A stretch of 64,000 nt of DNA, from the NCBI GenBank assembly GCA_963713275.1, contig CAVQLG010000007.1:62001-126000 (forward strand), given 5' to 3'. The notes beneath the pieces are model-generated. The model was not told the DNA's origin. It did not search any database and was given only the letters and a program-made list of their open reading frames with translations. The translations under genes were made by a program, and so were the position numbers. The DNA comes from CAIWHR01 sp963713275 (lineage in GTDB: Bacteria; Pseudomonadota; Gammaproteobacteria; Burkholderiales; Casimicrobiaceae). Positions 8,744-19,305 of the stretch are shown one piece after another; positions within the stretch are counted from its first letter, which is position 1; each line of letters opens with the position of its first letter.

Positions 8744-9680
8744 GAATGGCGCTCCGGCGATCGTGCTGCTGGGTCCGACGGCGTCGGGCAAGACCGCGCT
8801 GGCGCTCGCGCTGGCCGAGCGCTATCCGGTCGAGATCGTCAGCGTCGACTCGGCACAGGTCTACCGAGGCATGGACGTCGGCACCGCCAAGCCCGACGCG
8901 GCGACCCGGGCGCGCGTGCCGCACCATCTCATCGACCTGATCGATCCGACGCAGGCGTACTCGGCGGCGCGGTTTCGTGCCGACGCGCTGGCCGCGGTGG
9001 GGGCGATCCGCGAACGCGGCAGGCTGCCGCTCCTGGTCGGCGGGACGATGCTCTATTTCAAGGCGTTGAGCGAAGGCCTTTCGGCGCTGCCACCGGCCGA
9101 CCCGGCGGTCCGGGCGGTGCTCGACGCGCGCGCCGCCGTCCGGGGCTGGCCGGCGCTGCACGCCGAACTCTCCCGGGTCGATCCCGTCACCGCGGCGCGC
9201 CTGGCGCCGCACGACGCGCAGCGCATTCAGCGCGCGCTGGAGGTGCACGCGCTGACCGGGATGGCGCTCTCGGCGCTGCAGGGTGCGCGCTCGGCGGACG
9301 GCGCGCTCGGCGCGCATCTGACGCTGGCGCTGCTGCCGGGGAACCGTGCGCTGTTGCACGAAGCGATCGCCAAGCGCTTCGCCGCGATGCTCGCCGCGGG
9401 GTTGGTCGACGAGCTCGCGGCGCTGCGCGCGCGCTTCCCCCTCGACCCGGCGCTGCCGGCGATGCGCTGCGTCGGCTACCGGCAGGCCTGGCGCTTCCTG
9501 GAGGGCGAGATCGACGCGGCCGAGCTCAAGGCGACGGGCGTCGCGGCAACCCGCCAGCTCGCCAAGCGGCAGACCACGTGGCTGCGCGCGCTGCCGGCCG
9601 AGCCGTTCGACCCGGCGCGGCCGGACCTCTTCGCGGCGGTCGCGGCGCGCGTCGATGCCGTCCTGTCGGGGCACGGCTGA
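8727..9680 (+). CDS. miaA: tRNA dimethylallyltransferase MiaA
   Basis: A 317-residue enzyme that adds a dimethylallyl group to N6 of A37 in tRNAs reading U-starting codons. The P-loop is LLGPTASGKTALAL; SVDSAQVYRGMDVGTAKP and PHHLID follow, then GGTMLYFKAL and MRCVGYRQAW with RQLAKRQTTWLR near the C-terminus. Two in-frame ATGs (8727 and 8730) and a TTG at 8712 all lie inside the third copy of the GGGGTCAGAGCC element, so the first residues MMALTP are repeat-derived. hfq, the usual downstream partner, is not here; leuC follows instead with its own promoter. Confidence 0.95.
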   Translation: MMALTPNGAPAIVLLGPTASGKTALALALAERYPVEIVSVDSAQVYRGMDVGTAKPDAATRARVPHHLIDLIDPTQAYSAARFRADALAAVGAIRERGRLPLLVGGTMLYFKALSEGLSALPPADPAVRAVLDARAAVRGWPALHAELSRVDPVTAARLAPHDAQRIQRALEVHALTGMALSALQGARSADGALGAHLTLALLPGNRALLHEAIAKRFAAMLAAGLVDELAALRARFPLDPALPAMRCVGYRQAWRFLEGEIDAAELKATGVAATRQLAKRQTTWLRALPAEPFDPARPDLFAAVAARVDAVLSGHG

Positions 9681-9772
9681 CGCGCGGATTCCACCCGCGA
9701 GGTCGGTTCCCCGAGGGCATTCGGACGCGGCGTGGCTCAAGCGCGGTTGCCGATCGCGAAGCCAGTTCGGCA

Positions 9773-9781
9773 TGCGATAAT
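9773..9781 (+). promoter_or_regulatory. Extended -10 promoter for leuC
   Basis: TGCGATAAT at 9773-9781 matches an extended -10 (TGn plus GATAAT). No -35 at ideal distance is obvious, which is tolerated with an extended -10. It lies 45 bases before the leuC start, in the only intergenic gap since miaA. Confidence 0.5.
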
Positions 9782-9826
9782 CCGCGTCCTCTCCACTTGC
9801 AGGCGCCGTTCGCGCGCGGAGTTGTC

Positions 9827-11236
9827 ATGGTGGCACGCACTCTTTACGACAAGCTCTGGGACGATCACGTCGTTCGCACCGAGGCGGACGGCACCACGCT
9901 GTTGTACATCGACCGCCACCTCGTGCACGAGGTGACGAGCCCGCAGGCGTTCGAAGGGTTGCGGCTTGCCGGGCGCAAGCCCTGGCGCTCGTCGTCGATC
10001 GTCGCCACCGCCGACCACAACACGCCGACCAAGGACTGGGACCAGGGCATCCGCGATCCGGTCTCGCGCACCCAGGTCGAGACGCTGGACGCCAACATCC
10101 GCGCCGTCGGCGCCAAGGCGTATTTCCCGTTCCGCGACGCGCGGCAGGGCATCGTCCACGTGATCGGCCCGGAACAGGGCGCAACGCTTCCCGGGATGAC
10201 GGTCGTCTGCGGCGACTCGCACACCAGCACGCACGGTGCGTTCGCCGCGCTGGCCTTCGGCATCGGCACCTCGGAGGTCGAGCACGTCCTGGCAACCCAG
10301 TGCCTGCTGACGAAGAAGTCGCGCTCGCTCCTGCTGCGTGCCGACAACCACCTGCCCGCCGGGGTGACGGCCAAGGATCTCGCGCTCGCGGTCATCGGCC
10401 GCATCGGCACTGCCGGCGGCACTGGCTACGCGATCGAGTTCGGCGGCAGCGCCGTGAGTGCACTGTCGATGGAAGGGCGGATGACGCTGTGCAACATGGC
10501 GATCGAGGCCGGCGCGCGGGCGGGAATGATCGGCGTCGACGACACGACGCTCGGCTACCTGCGCGGGCGCCCGTTGGCGCCGAGCGGCGAGCTGTGGGAC
10601 CGCGCGGCCGCCAGCTGGCGCAGCTATCGCAGTGACGACAGCGCCGCGTTCGACCGCACCGTCGTGATCGACGCCGGCGAGATCGCGCCGCAGGTCACCT
10701 GGGGCACCTCGCCCGAGATGGTCGTCCCGATCGACGGCCACGTGCCCGACCCCGACAAGGAGAAGGACGCGTCGCGGCGCGAGGGCATAGAGCGTGCGCT
10801 CACTTACATGGGTCTCGAGCCCAACACGGCGATCGGCGACATCGGCGTCGACAAGGTCTTCATCGGCTCGTGCACCAACTCGCGGATCGAGGACCTGCGC
10901 GCCGCGGCGGCGGTCGCGCGCGGGCGACGCGTGGCGCCGAACGTGAAGTTGGCGCTGGTCGTCCCCGGCTCGGGGCTCGTCAAGGCGCAGGCCGAGCGCG
11001 AAGGACTCGACCGCGTCTTCCGCGCGGCGGGCTTCGATTGGCGCGAGCCGGGATGCTCGATGTGCCTCGCGATGAACGACGACCGGCTGGAGCCCGGCGA
11101 GCGCTGCGCGTCGACGTCGAACCGCAATTTCGAGGGGCGGCAGGGTAACGGCGGCCGTACCCATCTCGTCAGTCCGGCGATGGCGGCCGCCGCCGCCGTG
11201 GCCGGGCGTTTCGTCGACGTTCGTCGACTCGTGTAG
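9827..11236 (+). CDS. leuC: 3-isopropylmalate dehydratase large subunit
   Basis: A 469-residue aconitase-family subunit which, with LeuD, isomerises 2-isopropylmalate to 3-isopropylmalate in leucine synthesis. The [4Fe-4S] ligands are C349 (GSCTNSR), C410 and C413 (CSMC). GDSHTSTHGAFAALAFGIGT, near residues 129-148, is the substrate-binding signature. The start ATG at 9827 gives MVARTLYDKLWDDHVV, matching the family N-terminus. It is followed by a small entericidin-like lipoprotein gene and then leuD, an arrangement common in Betaproteobacteria. leuB, normally after leuD, is absent. Confidence 0.97.
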   Translation: MVARTLYDKLWDDHVVRTEADGTTLLYIDRHLVHEVTSPQAFEGLRLAGRKPWRSSSIVATADHNTPTKDWDQGIRDPVSRTQVETLDANIRAVGAKAYFPFRDARQGIVHVIGPEQGATLPGMTVVCGDSHTSTHGAFAALAFGIGTSEVEHVLATQCLLTKKSRSLLLRADNHLPAGVTAKDLALAVIGRIGTAGGTGYAIEFGGSAVSALSMEGRMTLCNMAIEAGARAGMIGVDDTTLGYLRGRPLAPSGELWDRAAASWRSYRSDDSAAFDRTVVIDAGEIAPQVTWGTSPEMVVPIDGHVPDPDKEKDASRREGIERALTYMGLEPNTAIGDIGVDKVFIGSCTNSRIEDLRAAAAVARGRRVAPNVKLALVVPGSGLVKAQAEREGLDRVFRAAGFDWREPGCSMCLAMNDDRLEPGERCASTSNRNFEGRQGNGGRTHLVSPAMAAAAAVAGRFVDVRRLV

Positions 11237-11299
11237 GCCTGTCCACCGTGTCGCAGGCGCGACGGTGCAACAGGCCCGCACAACTCAAGGAGAGCATCC

Positions 11300-11455
11300 A
11301 TGCTAAAGCAACTCGTTGCGCTGCTGGCACTGGCCGGCCTGACCGTCGCCGCGGCCGGCTGCAACACCGTCGAAGGCGCAGGCAAGGACATCAAGGCCGG
11401 CGGCGCCGCGATCGAGAGAGTCCGCCCGCGAGCAGGTTTCTCACAGAAGTACTGA
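11300..11455 (+). CDS. Entericidin A/B-family small lipoprotein
   Basis: A 51-residue peptide with a short positively charged start (MLKQL), a hydrophobic signal segment (VALLALAGLTVAA) and the lipobox AAGC at residues 18-21, followed by NTVEGAGKDIKAGG, the entericidin core. After signal peptidase II cleavage it would be a tiny membrane-attached lipoprotein; family members are linked to envelope stress. AAGGAGAG lies ten bases before the ATG. The C-terminus (IERVRPRAGFSQKY) differs from the usual IE-A/K-rich tail. It ends five bases before leuD and is probably co-transcribed with leuC and leuD. Confidence 0.88.
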   Translation: MLKQLVALLALAGLTVAAAGCNTVEGAGKDIKAGGAAIERVRPRAGFSQKY

Positions 11456-11459
11456 GGCG

Positions 11460-12098
11460 ATGGAGCCGTTCGGTATCCTGACCGGGATCGTGGCGCCGCT
11501 GGACCGCGCCAACGTCGACACCGACGCGATCATCCCCAAGCAGTTCCTGAAGTCGATCAAGCGCTCGGGTTTCGGCCCGAACCTGTTCGACGAGTGGCGC
11601 TACCTCGATCGTGGCGAGCCCGGAATGGACAGCCGTGATCGGCCGCGCAACCCCGGGTTCGTGCTCAACGAAGCCCGTTACCAGGGGGCGCAGATCCTGC
11701 TCGCGCGACGCAACTTCGGTTGCGGCAGTTCGCGCGAGCACGCCCCTTGGGCGCTGACCGACTACGGCTTTCGCGCGCTGATTGCGCCGTCGTACGCCGA
11801 TATCTTCTTCAACAACTGCTTCAAGAACGGCTTGCTGCCGATCGTGCTCGCGGAGGGAGAGGTCGACCGGCTGTTCGACGCGGTGCGCGCCCTCCCCGGC
11901 TTCACGCTGACCGTCGACCTCGAGCGGCAGACCGTGACCTCCGCCGACGGCGGCCTCGCCTTCCGGTTCGAGGTCGAGCCCTTTCGCAAGCACTGCCTGT
12001 TGCACGGGCTCGACGACATCGGCCTCACGCTGCAGCACGCCGACGCGATCCGCACGTTCGAAGCGCGGCGCTTGAGCGCGCAGCCCTGGCTTGCCTGA
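11460..12098 (+). CDS. leuD: 3-isopropylmalate dehydratase small subunit
   Basis: A 212-residue swivel-domain partner of LeuC. It starts MEPFGILTGIVAPLDRANVD and carries NVDTDAIIPKQFLKSI, the family hallmark, then RNFGCGSSREHAPWAL near residue 85 and FFNNCFKNGLLPI. Length agrees with proteobacterial LeuD (about 200-215). The start lies four bases after the entericidin stop, supporting one transcript. Directly downstream one expects leuB in this lineage; instead there are 300 bases containing only a 41-codon frame, then asd. Confidence 0.97.
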   Translation: MEPFGILTGIVAPLDRANVDTDAIIPKQFLKSIKRSGFGPNLFDEWRYLDRGEPGMDSRDRPRNPGFVLNEARYQGAQILLARRNFGCGSSREHAPWALTDYGFRALIAPSYADIFFNNCFKNGLLPIVLAEGEVDRLFDAVRALPGFTLTVDLERQTVTSADGGLAFRFEVEPFRKHCLLHGLDDIGLTLQHADAIRTFEARRLSAQPWLA

Positions 12099-12176
12099 GG
12101 CACGGCGCCCGCAGGAGCCGCGCGCGTCGTCACAGTCAACGGCAAGACGAGGGGCGATCGTGGTAAGATGCCGGCC

Positions 12177-12302
12177 ATGTCGTCGATCCTCGCACCGCTG
12201 GGCCGTTTCGGCCGCCTGCCCGCCTCGTGGGCAGCGCACGGTGCCGGCTGCACGGACTGCGTGCCGTGCGGCAGCAAGGTCACGACGTCCAAGACGGCCT
12301 GA
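12177..12302 (+). CDS. Candidate 41-residue peptide with CxxCxxC
   Basis: A short frame from ATG 12177 to TGA 12302 between leuD and asd. The peptide starts MSSILAPLGRFGRLPASW, then has GCTDCVPCGS (three cysteines spaced CxxCxxC) and ends KVTTSKTA. TAAGAT at about 12163 could be its -10. No clear Shine-Dalgarno is seen. Two readings are possible: a small metal-binding protein, or a leader peptide for asd, since Lys and Thr, end products of the pathway served by Asd, are over-represented at its end. No terminator-like U-run follows. I do not recognise it; it may be a chance frame. Confidence 0.3.
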   Translation: MSSILAPLGRFGRLPASWAAHGAGCTDCVPCGSKVTTSKTA

Positions 12303-12398
12303 CCGGGTCGCGCTCGCCTCCGCATGCGTCCCGCGAGCGGCGGGGCGCGGGAAAACAACGGCACGCGGGGAGCGACAGCACACGTACAGGTGATCACG

Positions 12399-13508
12399 AT
12401 GCGAGTCGGTTTCGTCGGTTGGCGCGGTATGGTGGGGTCCGTCCTCATGCAGCGGATGCAGGAGGAGCGGGATTTCGAGCACATCGATCCGGTGTTCTTC
12501 ACGACCTCCGCGGTCGGCGGCAAAGGCCCGGCAATCGGCAAGGACACGCCGCCGCTCAAGAGTGCCGGCGACCTCGCCGCGCTGAAGGCGCAGGACGCGA
12601 TCGTCACCTGCCAGGGCGGCGACTACACCAACGAGGTCTTCCCGCAGTTGCGCGGGCAAGGCTGGAACGGGTACTGGATCGACGCCGCGTCGACGCTGCG
12701 GATGAAGGACGACGCGGTCATCATCCTCGACCCGGTCAACCGCGACGTCATCGACGCGGCGCTCGATCGGGGCGTGAAGAACTACATCGGCGGCAACTGC
12801 ACGGTCAGCCTGATGCTGATGGGGCTCGCCGGCCTCTTCCAGCGCAACCTCGTCGCGTGGATGACGTGCATGACCTACCAGGCGGCGTCCGGCGCCGGCG
12901 CGCAGAACATGCGCGAGCTGCTGATGCAGATGGGCGAAGCGCACGTGGCCGCGCGCGAGCTGCTCGCCGATCCGTCGTCGGCGATCCTGGACATCGACCG
13001 CGAGGTGGCAGGCATCCTGCGCGACCCTGCGTTCCCGAAGCAGCACTTCGGCGTGCCGCTCGCCGGCAGCCTGATCCCGTGGATCGACAAGGATCTCGGC
13101 AACGGGATGAGCCGCGAGGAGTGGAAGGGCGGTGCCGAGACCAACAAGATCCTCGGCCGCGAAGGCGACCCGATTCCCGTCGATTCGATCTGCGTGCGCA
13201 TCGGCGCGATGCGCTGCCACAGCCAGGCGCTGACGATCAAGCTCGCGCGCGACGTGCCGCTGGACGAGATCGAGGGCATGCTGGCCGCGGCCAACCCCTG
13301 GGCCAAGGTCGTGCCGAACACGCGCGAGGAGAGCATCGCGCGCCTCACCCCGGCGGCGGTCACCGGGACGCTGGACGTTCCGGTGGGCCGGCTGCGCAAG
13401 CTCGCGATGGGGCCCGAGTACCTGGGCGCCTTCACCGTCGGCGATCAGTTGCTGTGGGGCGCGGCCGAGCCGCTGCGCCGGATGGTGCGCATCCTGCTCG
13501 AACGCTGA
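12399..13508 (+). CDS. asd: Aspartate-semialdehyde dehydrogenase
   Basis: A 369-residue NADPH enzyme reducing aspartyl phosphate to aspartate semialdehyde, the branch point for lysine, threonine, methionine and diaminopimelate. The N-terminus MRVGFVGWRGMVGSVLMQRM is the Gram-negative Asd signature; the catalytic cysteine is C134 in GGNCTVSLML, followed by MTYQAASGAGAQNM and RIGAMRCHSQALTIKL. The ATG at 12399 fits the family, although the frame remains open to 12324. Normally it follows leuB in this lineage. fimV lies downstream behind a 364-base gap and its own promoter. Confidence 0.97.
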   Translation: MRVGFVGWRGMVGSVLMQRMQEERDFEHIDPVFFTTSAVGGKGPAIGKDTPPLKSAGDLAALKAQDAIVTCQGGDYTNEVFPQLRGQGWNGYWIDAASTLRMKDDAVIILDPVNRDVIDAALDRGVKNYIGGNCTVSLMLMGLAGLFQRNLVAWMTCMTYQAASGAGAQNMRELLMQMGEAHVAARELLADPSSAILDIDREVAGILRDPAFPKQHFGVPLAGSLIPWIDKDLGNGMSREEWKGGAETNKILGREGDPIPVDSICVRIGAMRCHSQALTIKLARDVPLDEIEGMLAAANPWAKVVPNTREESIARLTPAAVTGTLDVPVGRLRKLAMGPEYLGAFTVGDQLLWGAAEPLRRMVRILLER

Positions 13509-13872
13509 CGCGCCGTCCCGGTTTCCGGCTGTTCCGGCCGCCGCGTGCCGGCGGGGGTTCGTTTTGCGCATGTTTTGCGCGGCGAGCAGGTGCCGCGGCG
13601 GCGCCCGCGCGGGACTCGACGCGACGTCGATGCAACAACCCGCAGACGTGACCCGCAGACGCCGCGATACCGGGTGATGGCCACCAGATCTGGTAGCGCT
13701 TGCCGCTGGCGCCGCTATCCCTTGGGTCGCTGGCGCCGCCGGCAGGCGCTCCCGCAGCCGGCGCGCGCGACGCGCGCGGTCCCGGCCCAAGCTGACACCG
13801 GGGTTTAGCTTGCACCGCTAAATCCATGATGTTATGTTCGCTTGGGAGCCCGAACCTCCGAAAGGGGTAGGT
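13509..13872. other. Intergenic region between asd and fimV
   Basis: No gene is supported in these 364 bases. It contains short direct repeats (CGCAGACG at about 13639 and 13654; GCTGGCGCCGC at about 13703 and 13730) and GC-rich inverted segments near 13770. The final 65 bases hold the fimV promoter and ribosome binding site. Confidence 0.5.
13810..13837 (+). promoter_or_regulatory. Sigma-70-type promoter of fimV
   Basis: TTGCAC (13810-13815) and TTATGT (13832-13837) are separated by 16 bases and lie 35 bases before the fimV start. The small inverted repeat TTTAGC/GCTAAA (about 13804-13820) spans the -35 and could be an operator, though this is only a shape argument. Confidence 0.5.
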
Positions 13873-16567
13873 ATGCAGACCAAGTCGATCTTCAGATTGA
13901 GCGTCCTGACCAGCGCGCTGGTGATGGCGGGTGCCGTCCACGCGCTCGGGTTGGGCCGGCTGACCGTGCAGTCGTCGCTGGGACAGCCGCTCACCGCACA
14001 GATCGAACTCACGTCCAGCAGCAAGGAGGAACTCGACACGCTGTCCGCGCGCGTCGCCGATCCGACGCTCTACAGGCAGAACAACCTCGCGTACCCGGCG
14101 GTGCTCACCCGGGCGCGGGTCACGGTGCAACGCGATGCCAACGGTCGGCCCTATCTGTCGGTGACCACCCCCGCCGCCGTCAACGAGCCCTACCTCGACC
14201 TGATGGTCGAGCTGAGCTGGGCATCGGGGCGTGTCGTGCGCGAATACACGTTCCTGCTCGATCCGCCAGGCGTTGCTCCCGTTGCGGCGGTCGATCCGGT
14301 CACCCCGTTGCGCCAGGGCACACCGGCGCCGCGTGCCGCGCCGGCGCCCGCCGCCGCCCCCTCGGCCCCACCGTTCCGCGCCCGCCGCGCCTGACTCGGC
14401 GGCCGACCGGGGGGCCGCCGCCGCCACCCGTGCCCCGGCTGAGCCCAGACCGCCGGCCGGCGGCCAGTACACGGTGCAGCGCGGCGACACCTTGACGAAG
14501 ATCGCCGCCGAAACCAAGCCGGCCAGCGTCACGTTGGAACAGATGCTGGTGGCGCTGTTCAAGACCAACCAGGGCGCCTTCGACGGCAACAACATCAACC
14601 GGTTGCGGTCGGGATCCATCCTGACCATCCCCAGCGGAGACGATACGAGCGCGACACCGGCTGCGGAGGCCTCGCGGATCGTGCGCATGCAGGCGAGCGA
14701 TTGGCGCAGCTACCGCGATCGCGTCGCGGCAGGTGCGCCCGAGGCGCAGCAGGCGGCGGGACGCGCCGCCGCAGGGCGAATCGGCACCGCAGTCGAGGAG
14801 ACAACGCCAGCCGCGGCCCCAGGTCGCGATCAGCTCCGGGTTTCGCGTGAAGCCGGCGTGACCGGCCAGGCGGCCATCGCCGAGCAATCGGCCGCCGCCG
14901 CGCAGGCGCTCAAGGACGCACAGACCCGCATCGCCGAGCTCGAACGGACGCTGAAGAGCCTGCAGCAGGCAGTCGAACTGCGGAACCAGACGATGGGGCA
15001 GATGCAGGCGCAGGCCGACGCCACCCAGGGCAAGGCGGCGCCGGTGCCCGCGCCGATCGCTGCGGAACCCGCGAAGGCCGAGCCGCCCAAGGCCGAGCCG
15101 CCCAAGGCCGAGCCGCCCAAGGCCGTGGCGCCGCCGGCGGTAAGCGAACCGCCGAAAGCGGAGCCGCCGCCGGCCGTGGCGCCGAAAGCCGAGCCGCCGG
15201 CGGCCGAGCCGCCGAAGCCGGCACCTCCGAAGGCGGCCGTCCCGCCGCCCAAGACCGCAGAGCCGTCGTTCGTCGACGATCTGCTGGGCGACGTCTCCCC
15301 TTGGGCGATCGGTGGCGGTGCGCTCGTCGTCCTCGGTGGCATCGCGGCGTTCATCGCTGCCCGGCGGCGCAAGACGGCGAAATTCGAGGACAGCATCATC
15401 TCGGGCACCGACATCAAGACCAACACCGTGTTCGGCTCGACCGGGGGTGGGGTCGTGAACACCGGGGAGAACTCGCTGGCCACCGATTTCAGCCGCGAGG
15501 GGCTGGGCAACATCGATACCGACGAGGTCGACCCGATCGCCGAGGCCGAGGTCTACCTCGCGTACGGTCGCGACGCGCAGGCCGAGGAGATCCTCAAGGA
15601 CGCGCTGAAAAAGGATCCGACGCGCCAGGAGATCCACCTCAAGCTGCTCGAAATCCACGCCCAGCACAACAAGCCAGCGGCGTTCGAGACGGTCGCGGCC
15701 GAGCTGTTCTCCATCTCGCAAGGGCAGGGCGAAACCTGGCAGAAGGCCGTGGCCCTGGGGCGGCAGCTCGATCCGACCAATCCGCTGTTCACGGACTCCG
15801 GCGCCAGCGCGGCGGCGGCTGCGGCCGCCAGTGCCGCCGTGGCGGCGGCGGCGATGCCGCGATCGCAGACCCCGCCACCGGCGGACGCCGCCCCACCGGC
15901 CGCCCCAGCGCGGCTCGGGCGCGAGGGCGATTCGGGCATCGACTTCCACCTCGAAGACGATTTCTCCCTGTCGCCGGGCCGTGGCGGCAAGCCGAAGGCA
16001 CCGGCCGACACGCTTGCCGGCGCGTCCGGAAGCGCGCCCGGAGGGGTCGCCGAGCCGGCAGCGACCTCGGGCAAGGCGTTAGCCGAGGGCCTCGGGGACG
16101 CCGCCAGAGCGGCGGCCGGAGCCGCTGCGCTTGGCTCATTCGGGGTCGAGAAGGTCGAACACGTCGCCGACAAGATTGCCGCTGCCGAGGCCAAGTTCGA
16201 CCTCGACTTCCAGCTCGACGACGACGAGAAGCCCGCGCCCCTGCGTGCCGGCACGCCGGCGGGCGCGTCGCTCGTCGAGCCTGCTTCCGCCACGCCGGCC
16301 CCGGCACCGATCTCGCGGCCGCAGGCCGCGATCGACCTCGACAAGCTCGATCTCTCCTTCGACCCGGACAAGGCGACGTTCGAGGATCCGACGCCCTCGG
16401 TGCTGGACGGCCAGTGGCACGACGCTGCGACCAAGCTCGACCTCGCGAAGGCGTATCAGGAGATGGGCGATGTCGAAGGCGCCCGGGAGATCCTGCAGGA
16501 GGTCATGCACGAGGGCGACGAGCAGCAGAAGGCCGAGGCCCAGTCGCTGATGGCGAAGCTCGGCTGA
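13873..16567 (+). CDS. fimV: FimV/HubP-type polar assembly protein, with an apparent frameshift
   Basis: FimV-like proteins span the inner membrane, bind peptidoglycan and organise type IV pili at the cell pole. Translation from ATG 13873 (AAAGGGG upstream) gives a signal-like start and the conserved GLGRLTVQSSLGQPL, but stops at 14394. The rest continues in the next frame: LysM (YTVQRGDTLTKIAAET), a coiled coil near 14900-15010, tandem AEPPK repeats, one membrane helix (WAIGGGALVVLGGIAAFIAA) and the C-terminal TPR region ending ILQEVMHEGDEQQKAEAQ. One surplus base in the proline-rich stretch 14340-14395 explains the break. This is a sequencing indel or a true null allele. The pilus genes pilB and pilC are at 28.9-31.8 kb. 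Confidence 0.85.
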
Positions 16568-16584
16568 AGGTTCGCGCTGACGGC

Positions 16585-16618
16585 CGGGCGGCGGGCTCGT
16601 CCGCCGCCCGCGGTTTTT
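16585..16618 (+). terminator. Rho-independent terminator after fimV
   Basis: CGGGCGGCGG (16585-16594) pairs perfectly with CCGCCGCCCG (16601-16610) around a six-base loop, followed by CGGTTTTT. It starts 18 bases after the fimV stop and ends just before truA. Confidence 0.85.
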
Positions 16619-16629
16619 CGTCCGCACCG

Positions 16630-17418
16630 ATGCGAATCGCGCTGGGCTTGGAGTACGCCGGCGACCCGTTTCAGGGCTGGCAGACGCAGCCGGGCGGCGG
16701 TGGCGCACAGGACGCGCTGGAGACGGCGCTCGGCAGCATCGCCGACGCGCCGATCGGTTGCGTGGCGGCCGGGCGCACCGACGCGGGCGTGCACGCGACT
16801 GCGCAGATCGTCCACTTCGACACGGCGGCGACGCGGCCGCTGACCGCGTGGGTGCGCGGCGTCAACGCCCACCTGCCGCGGGGAATCGCGGTGCTGTGGG
16901 CGGCGCCCGTGGCCGCGGAGTTCCACGCCCGTTTCGGCGCCACCGCGCGGCACTACACCTACCTGCTGGTCAACACGCCGGTGCGGCCCGCGCTCCTCGC
17001 CGGCAAGGTAGGCTGGCAGCACCGCCCGCTCGACGCCGAGGCGATGGCGGCGGCGGCCACCTGCCTCGTCGGCACCCATGACTTCTCGTCGTTTCGCGCC
17101 GCCGAATGCCAGGCCCGCTCGGCGGTGAAGACGCTGACGGTTGCCTCGCTCTGCCGCAGCGGCGACACTCTGCGCTTCGACTTCTCCGGCAACGCGTTCG
17201 TGCAGCACATGATCCGCAACGTCGTCGGCGCCCTGGTCGAGATCGGCGTCGGGAAGCGGGCGCCGCAGTGGCTCGCGGAGCTCCTCGCGGCGCGCGACCG
17301 CACGCAAGGCGCGCCGACGTTCATGGCCGACGGCCTCTACCTCACCGGCGCCGACTACGACGCACGGTGGGGCCTGCCGCCGACGCGGCGGCCGGTTGCG
17401 CTGCCGCTCGTCAACTGA
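16630..17418 (+). CDS. truA: tRNA pseudouridine(38-40) synthase TruA
   Basis: A 262-residue enzyme isomerising U38-U40 in the tRNA anticodon arm. The catalytic aspartate is D51 in AAGRTDAGVHA; GLEYAGDPFQGWQ at the N-terminus, FHARF with RHYTY, GTHDFSSFRA and FLQHM-like FVQHMIRNVVGALVEIG are family motifs. The ATG at 16630 lies 12 bases past the terminator of fimV, so transcription must either read through or start close by. trpF follows after eight bases. truA next to trpFBA is a usual betaproteobacterial and gammaproteobacterial arrangement. Confidence 0.96.
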   Translation: MRIALGLEYAGDPFQGWQTQPGGGGAQDALETALGSIADAPIGCVAAGRTDAGVHATAQIVHFDTAATRPLTAWVRGVNAHLPRGIAVLWAAPVAAEFHARFGATARHYTYLLVNTPVRPALLAGKVGWQHRPLDAEAMAAAATCLVGTHDFSSFRAAECQARSAVKTLTVASLCRSGDTLRFDFSGNAFVQHMIRNVVGALVEIGVGKRAPQWLAELLAARDRTQGAPTFMADGLYLTGADYDARWGLPPTRRPVALPLVN

Positions 17419-17426
17419 ACTCCGCC

Positions 17427-18069
17427 GTGCGCACCCGGATCAAGATCTGCGGCATCACCCGGCGTGCCGACGGCCTCGCCGCGGCACGCGCCGGCGCCGA
17501 CGCCGTGGGATTCGTGTTCTGGGCCGGCACGCCGCGGCGGATCGACCCGGACGCCGCGCGCGCGATCCGCGCGCAGCTGCCCCCTTTCGTGTCGGCGGTC
17601 GGACTCTTCGTCGACCCGACGCCGGGCGAAGTGCGCGCGGTGCTGGCCGCGGTGCCGCTCGACGTCCTGCAATTCCACGGCCACGAACCGCCGGGGCTGT
17701 GTCGTTCCTTCGGCCGCCCTTACCTGAAGGCGATTCCGGTCGCCCGGGAGGCGACCGGGGCCGGTTTGCTAGAATACGCGGCGCGCTACGCCGACGCCGC
17801 CGGGGTGCTGTTCGACGCGCCGCCGGCCGGGGGCCTGCCGGGGGGCACCGGGCAGAGCTTCGACTGGAACGTCCTGCCGCGGCAGCTGCCGCAGCCGCTG
17901 GTGCTGTCCGGGGGGCTTGACGCCGGCAACGTCGCCGCCGCGGTGCGCCGGGTGCGACCTTGGGCGGTCGACGTGTCGTCGGGGGTCGAGCTGCAGGACG
18001 CGGACGGGCGCCCGGTCAAGGGCCGCAAGGATCCGGCGCGGATCGAGGCATTCATCGAGGAAGTGCGCA

Positions 18070-18092
<23 letters not shown>
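17427..18092 (+). CDS. trpF: Phosphoribosylanthranilate isomerase
   Basis: A 221-residue TIM-barrel enzyme carrying out the Amadori rearrangement in tryptophan synthesis. The catalytic cysteine is C8 in IKICGITR; AVGLFVDP, LQFHGHEPP, the distal LFDAPPAGGLPGGTGQSFDW and the phosphate-binding LSGGLDAGNV with VDVSSGVE complete the pattern. The start is GTG at 17427; no ATG is available in the right position. The gene overlaps trpB by 23 bases. TAGAAT at about 17771 inside the gene could be an internal promoter but is unsupported. trpD, trpC and trpE are not in the window. Confidence 0.95.

Positions 18093-19301
<1,209 letters not shown>

Positions 19302-19305
<4 letters not shown>

Noticed and set aside
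14231..14394. Programmed frameshift in fimV
   Set aside because: No slippery heptamer with a pseudoknot is evident, and FimV is not known to use one; an indel is simpler.
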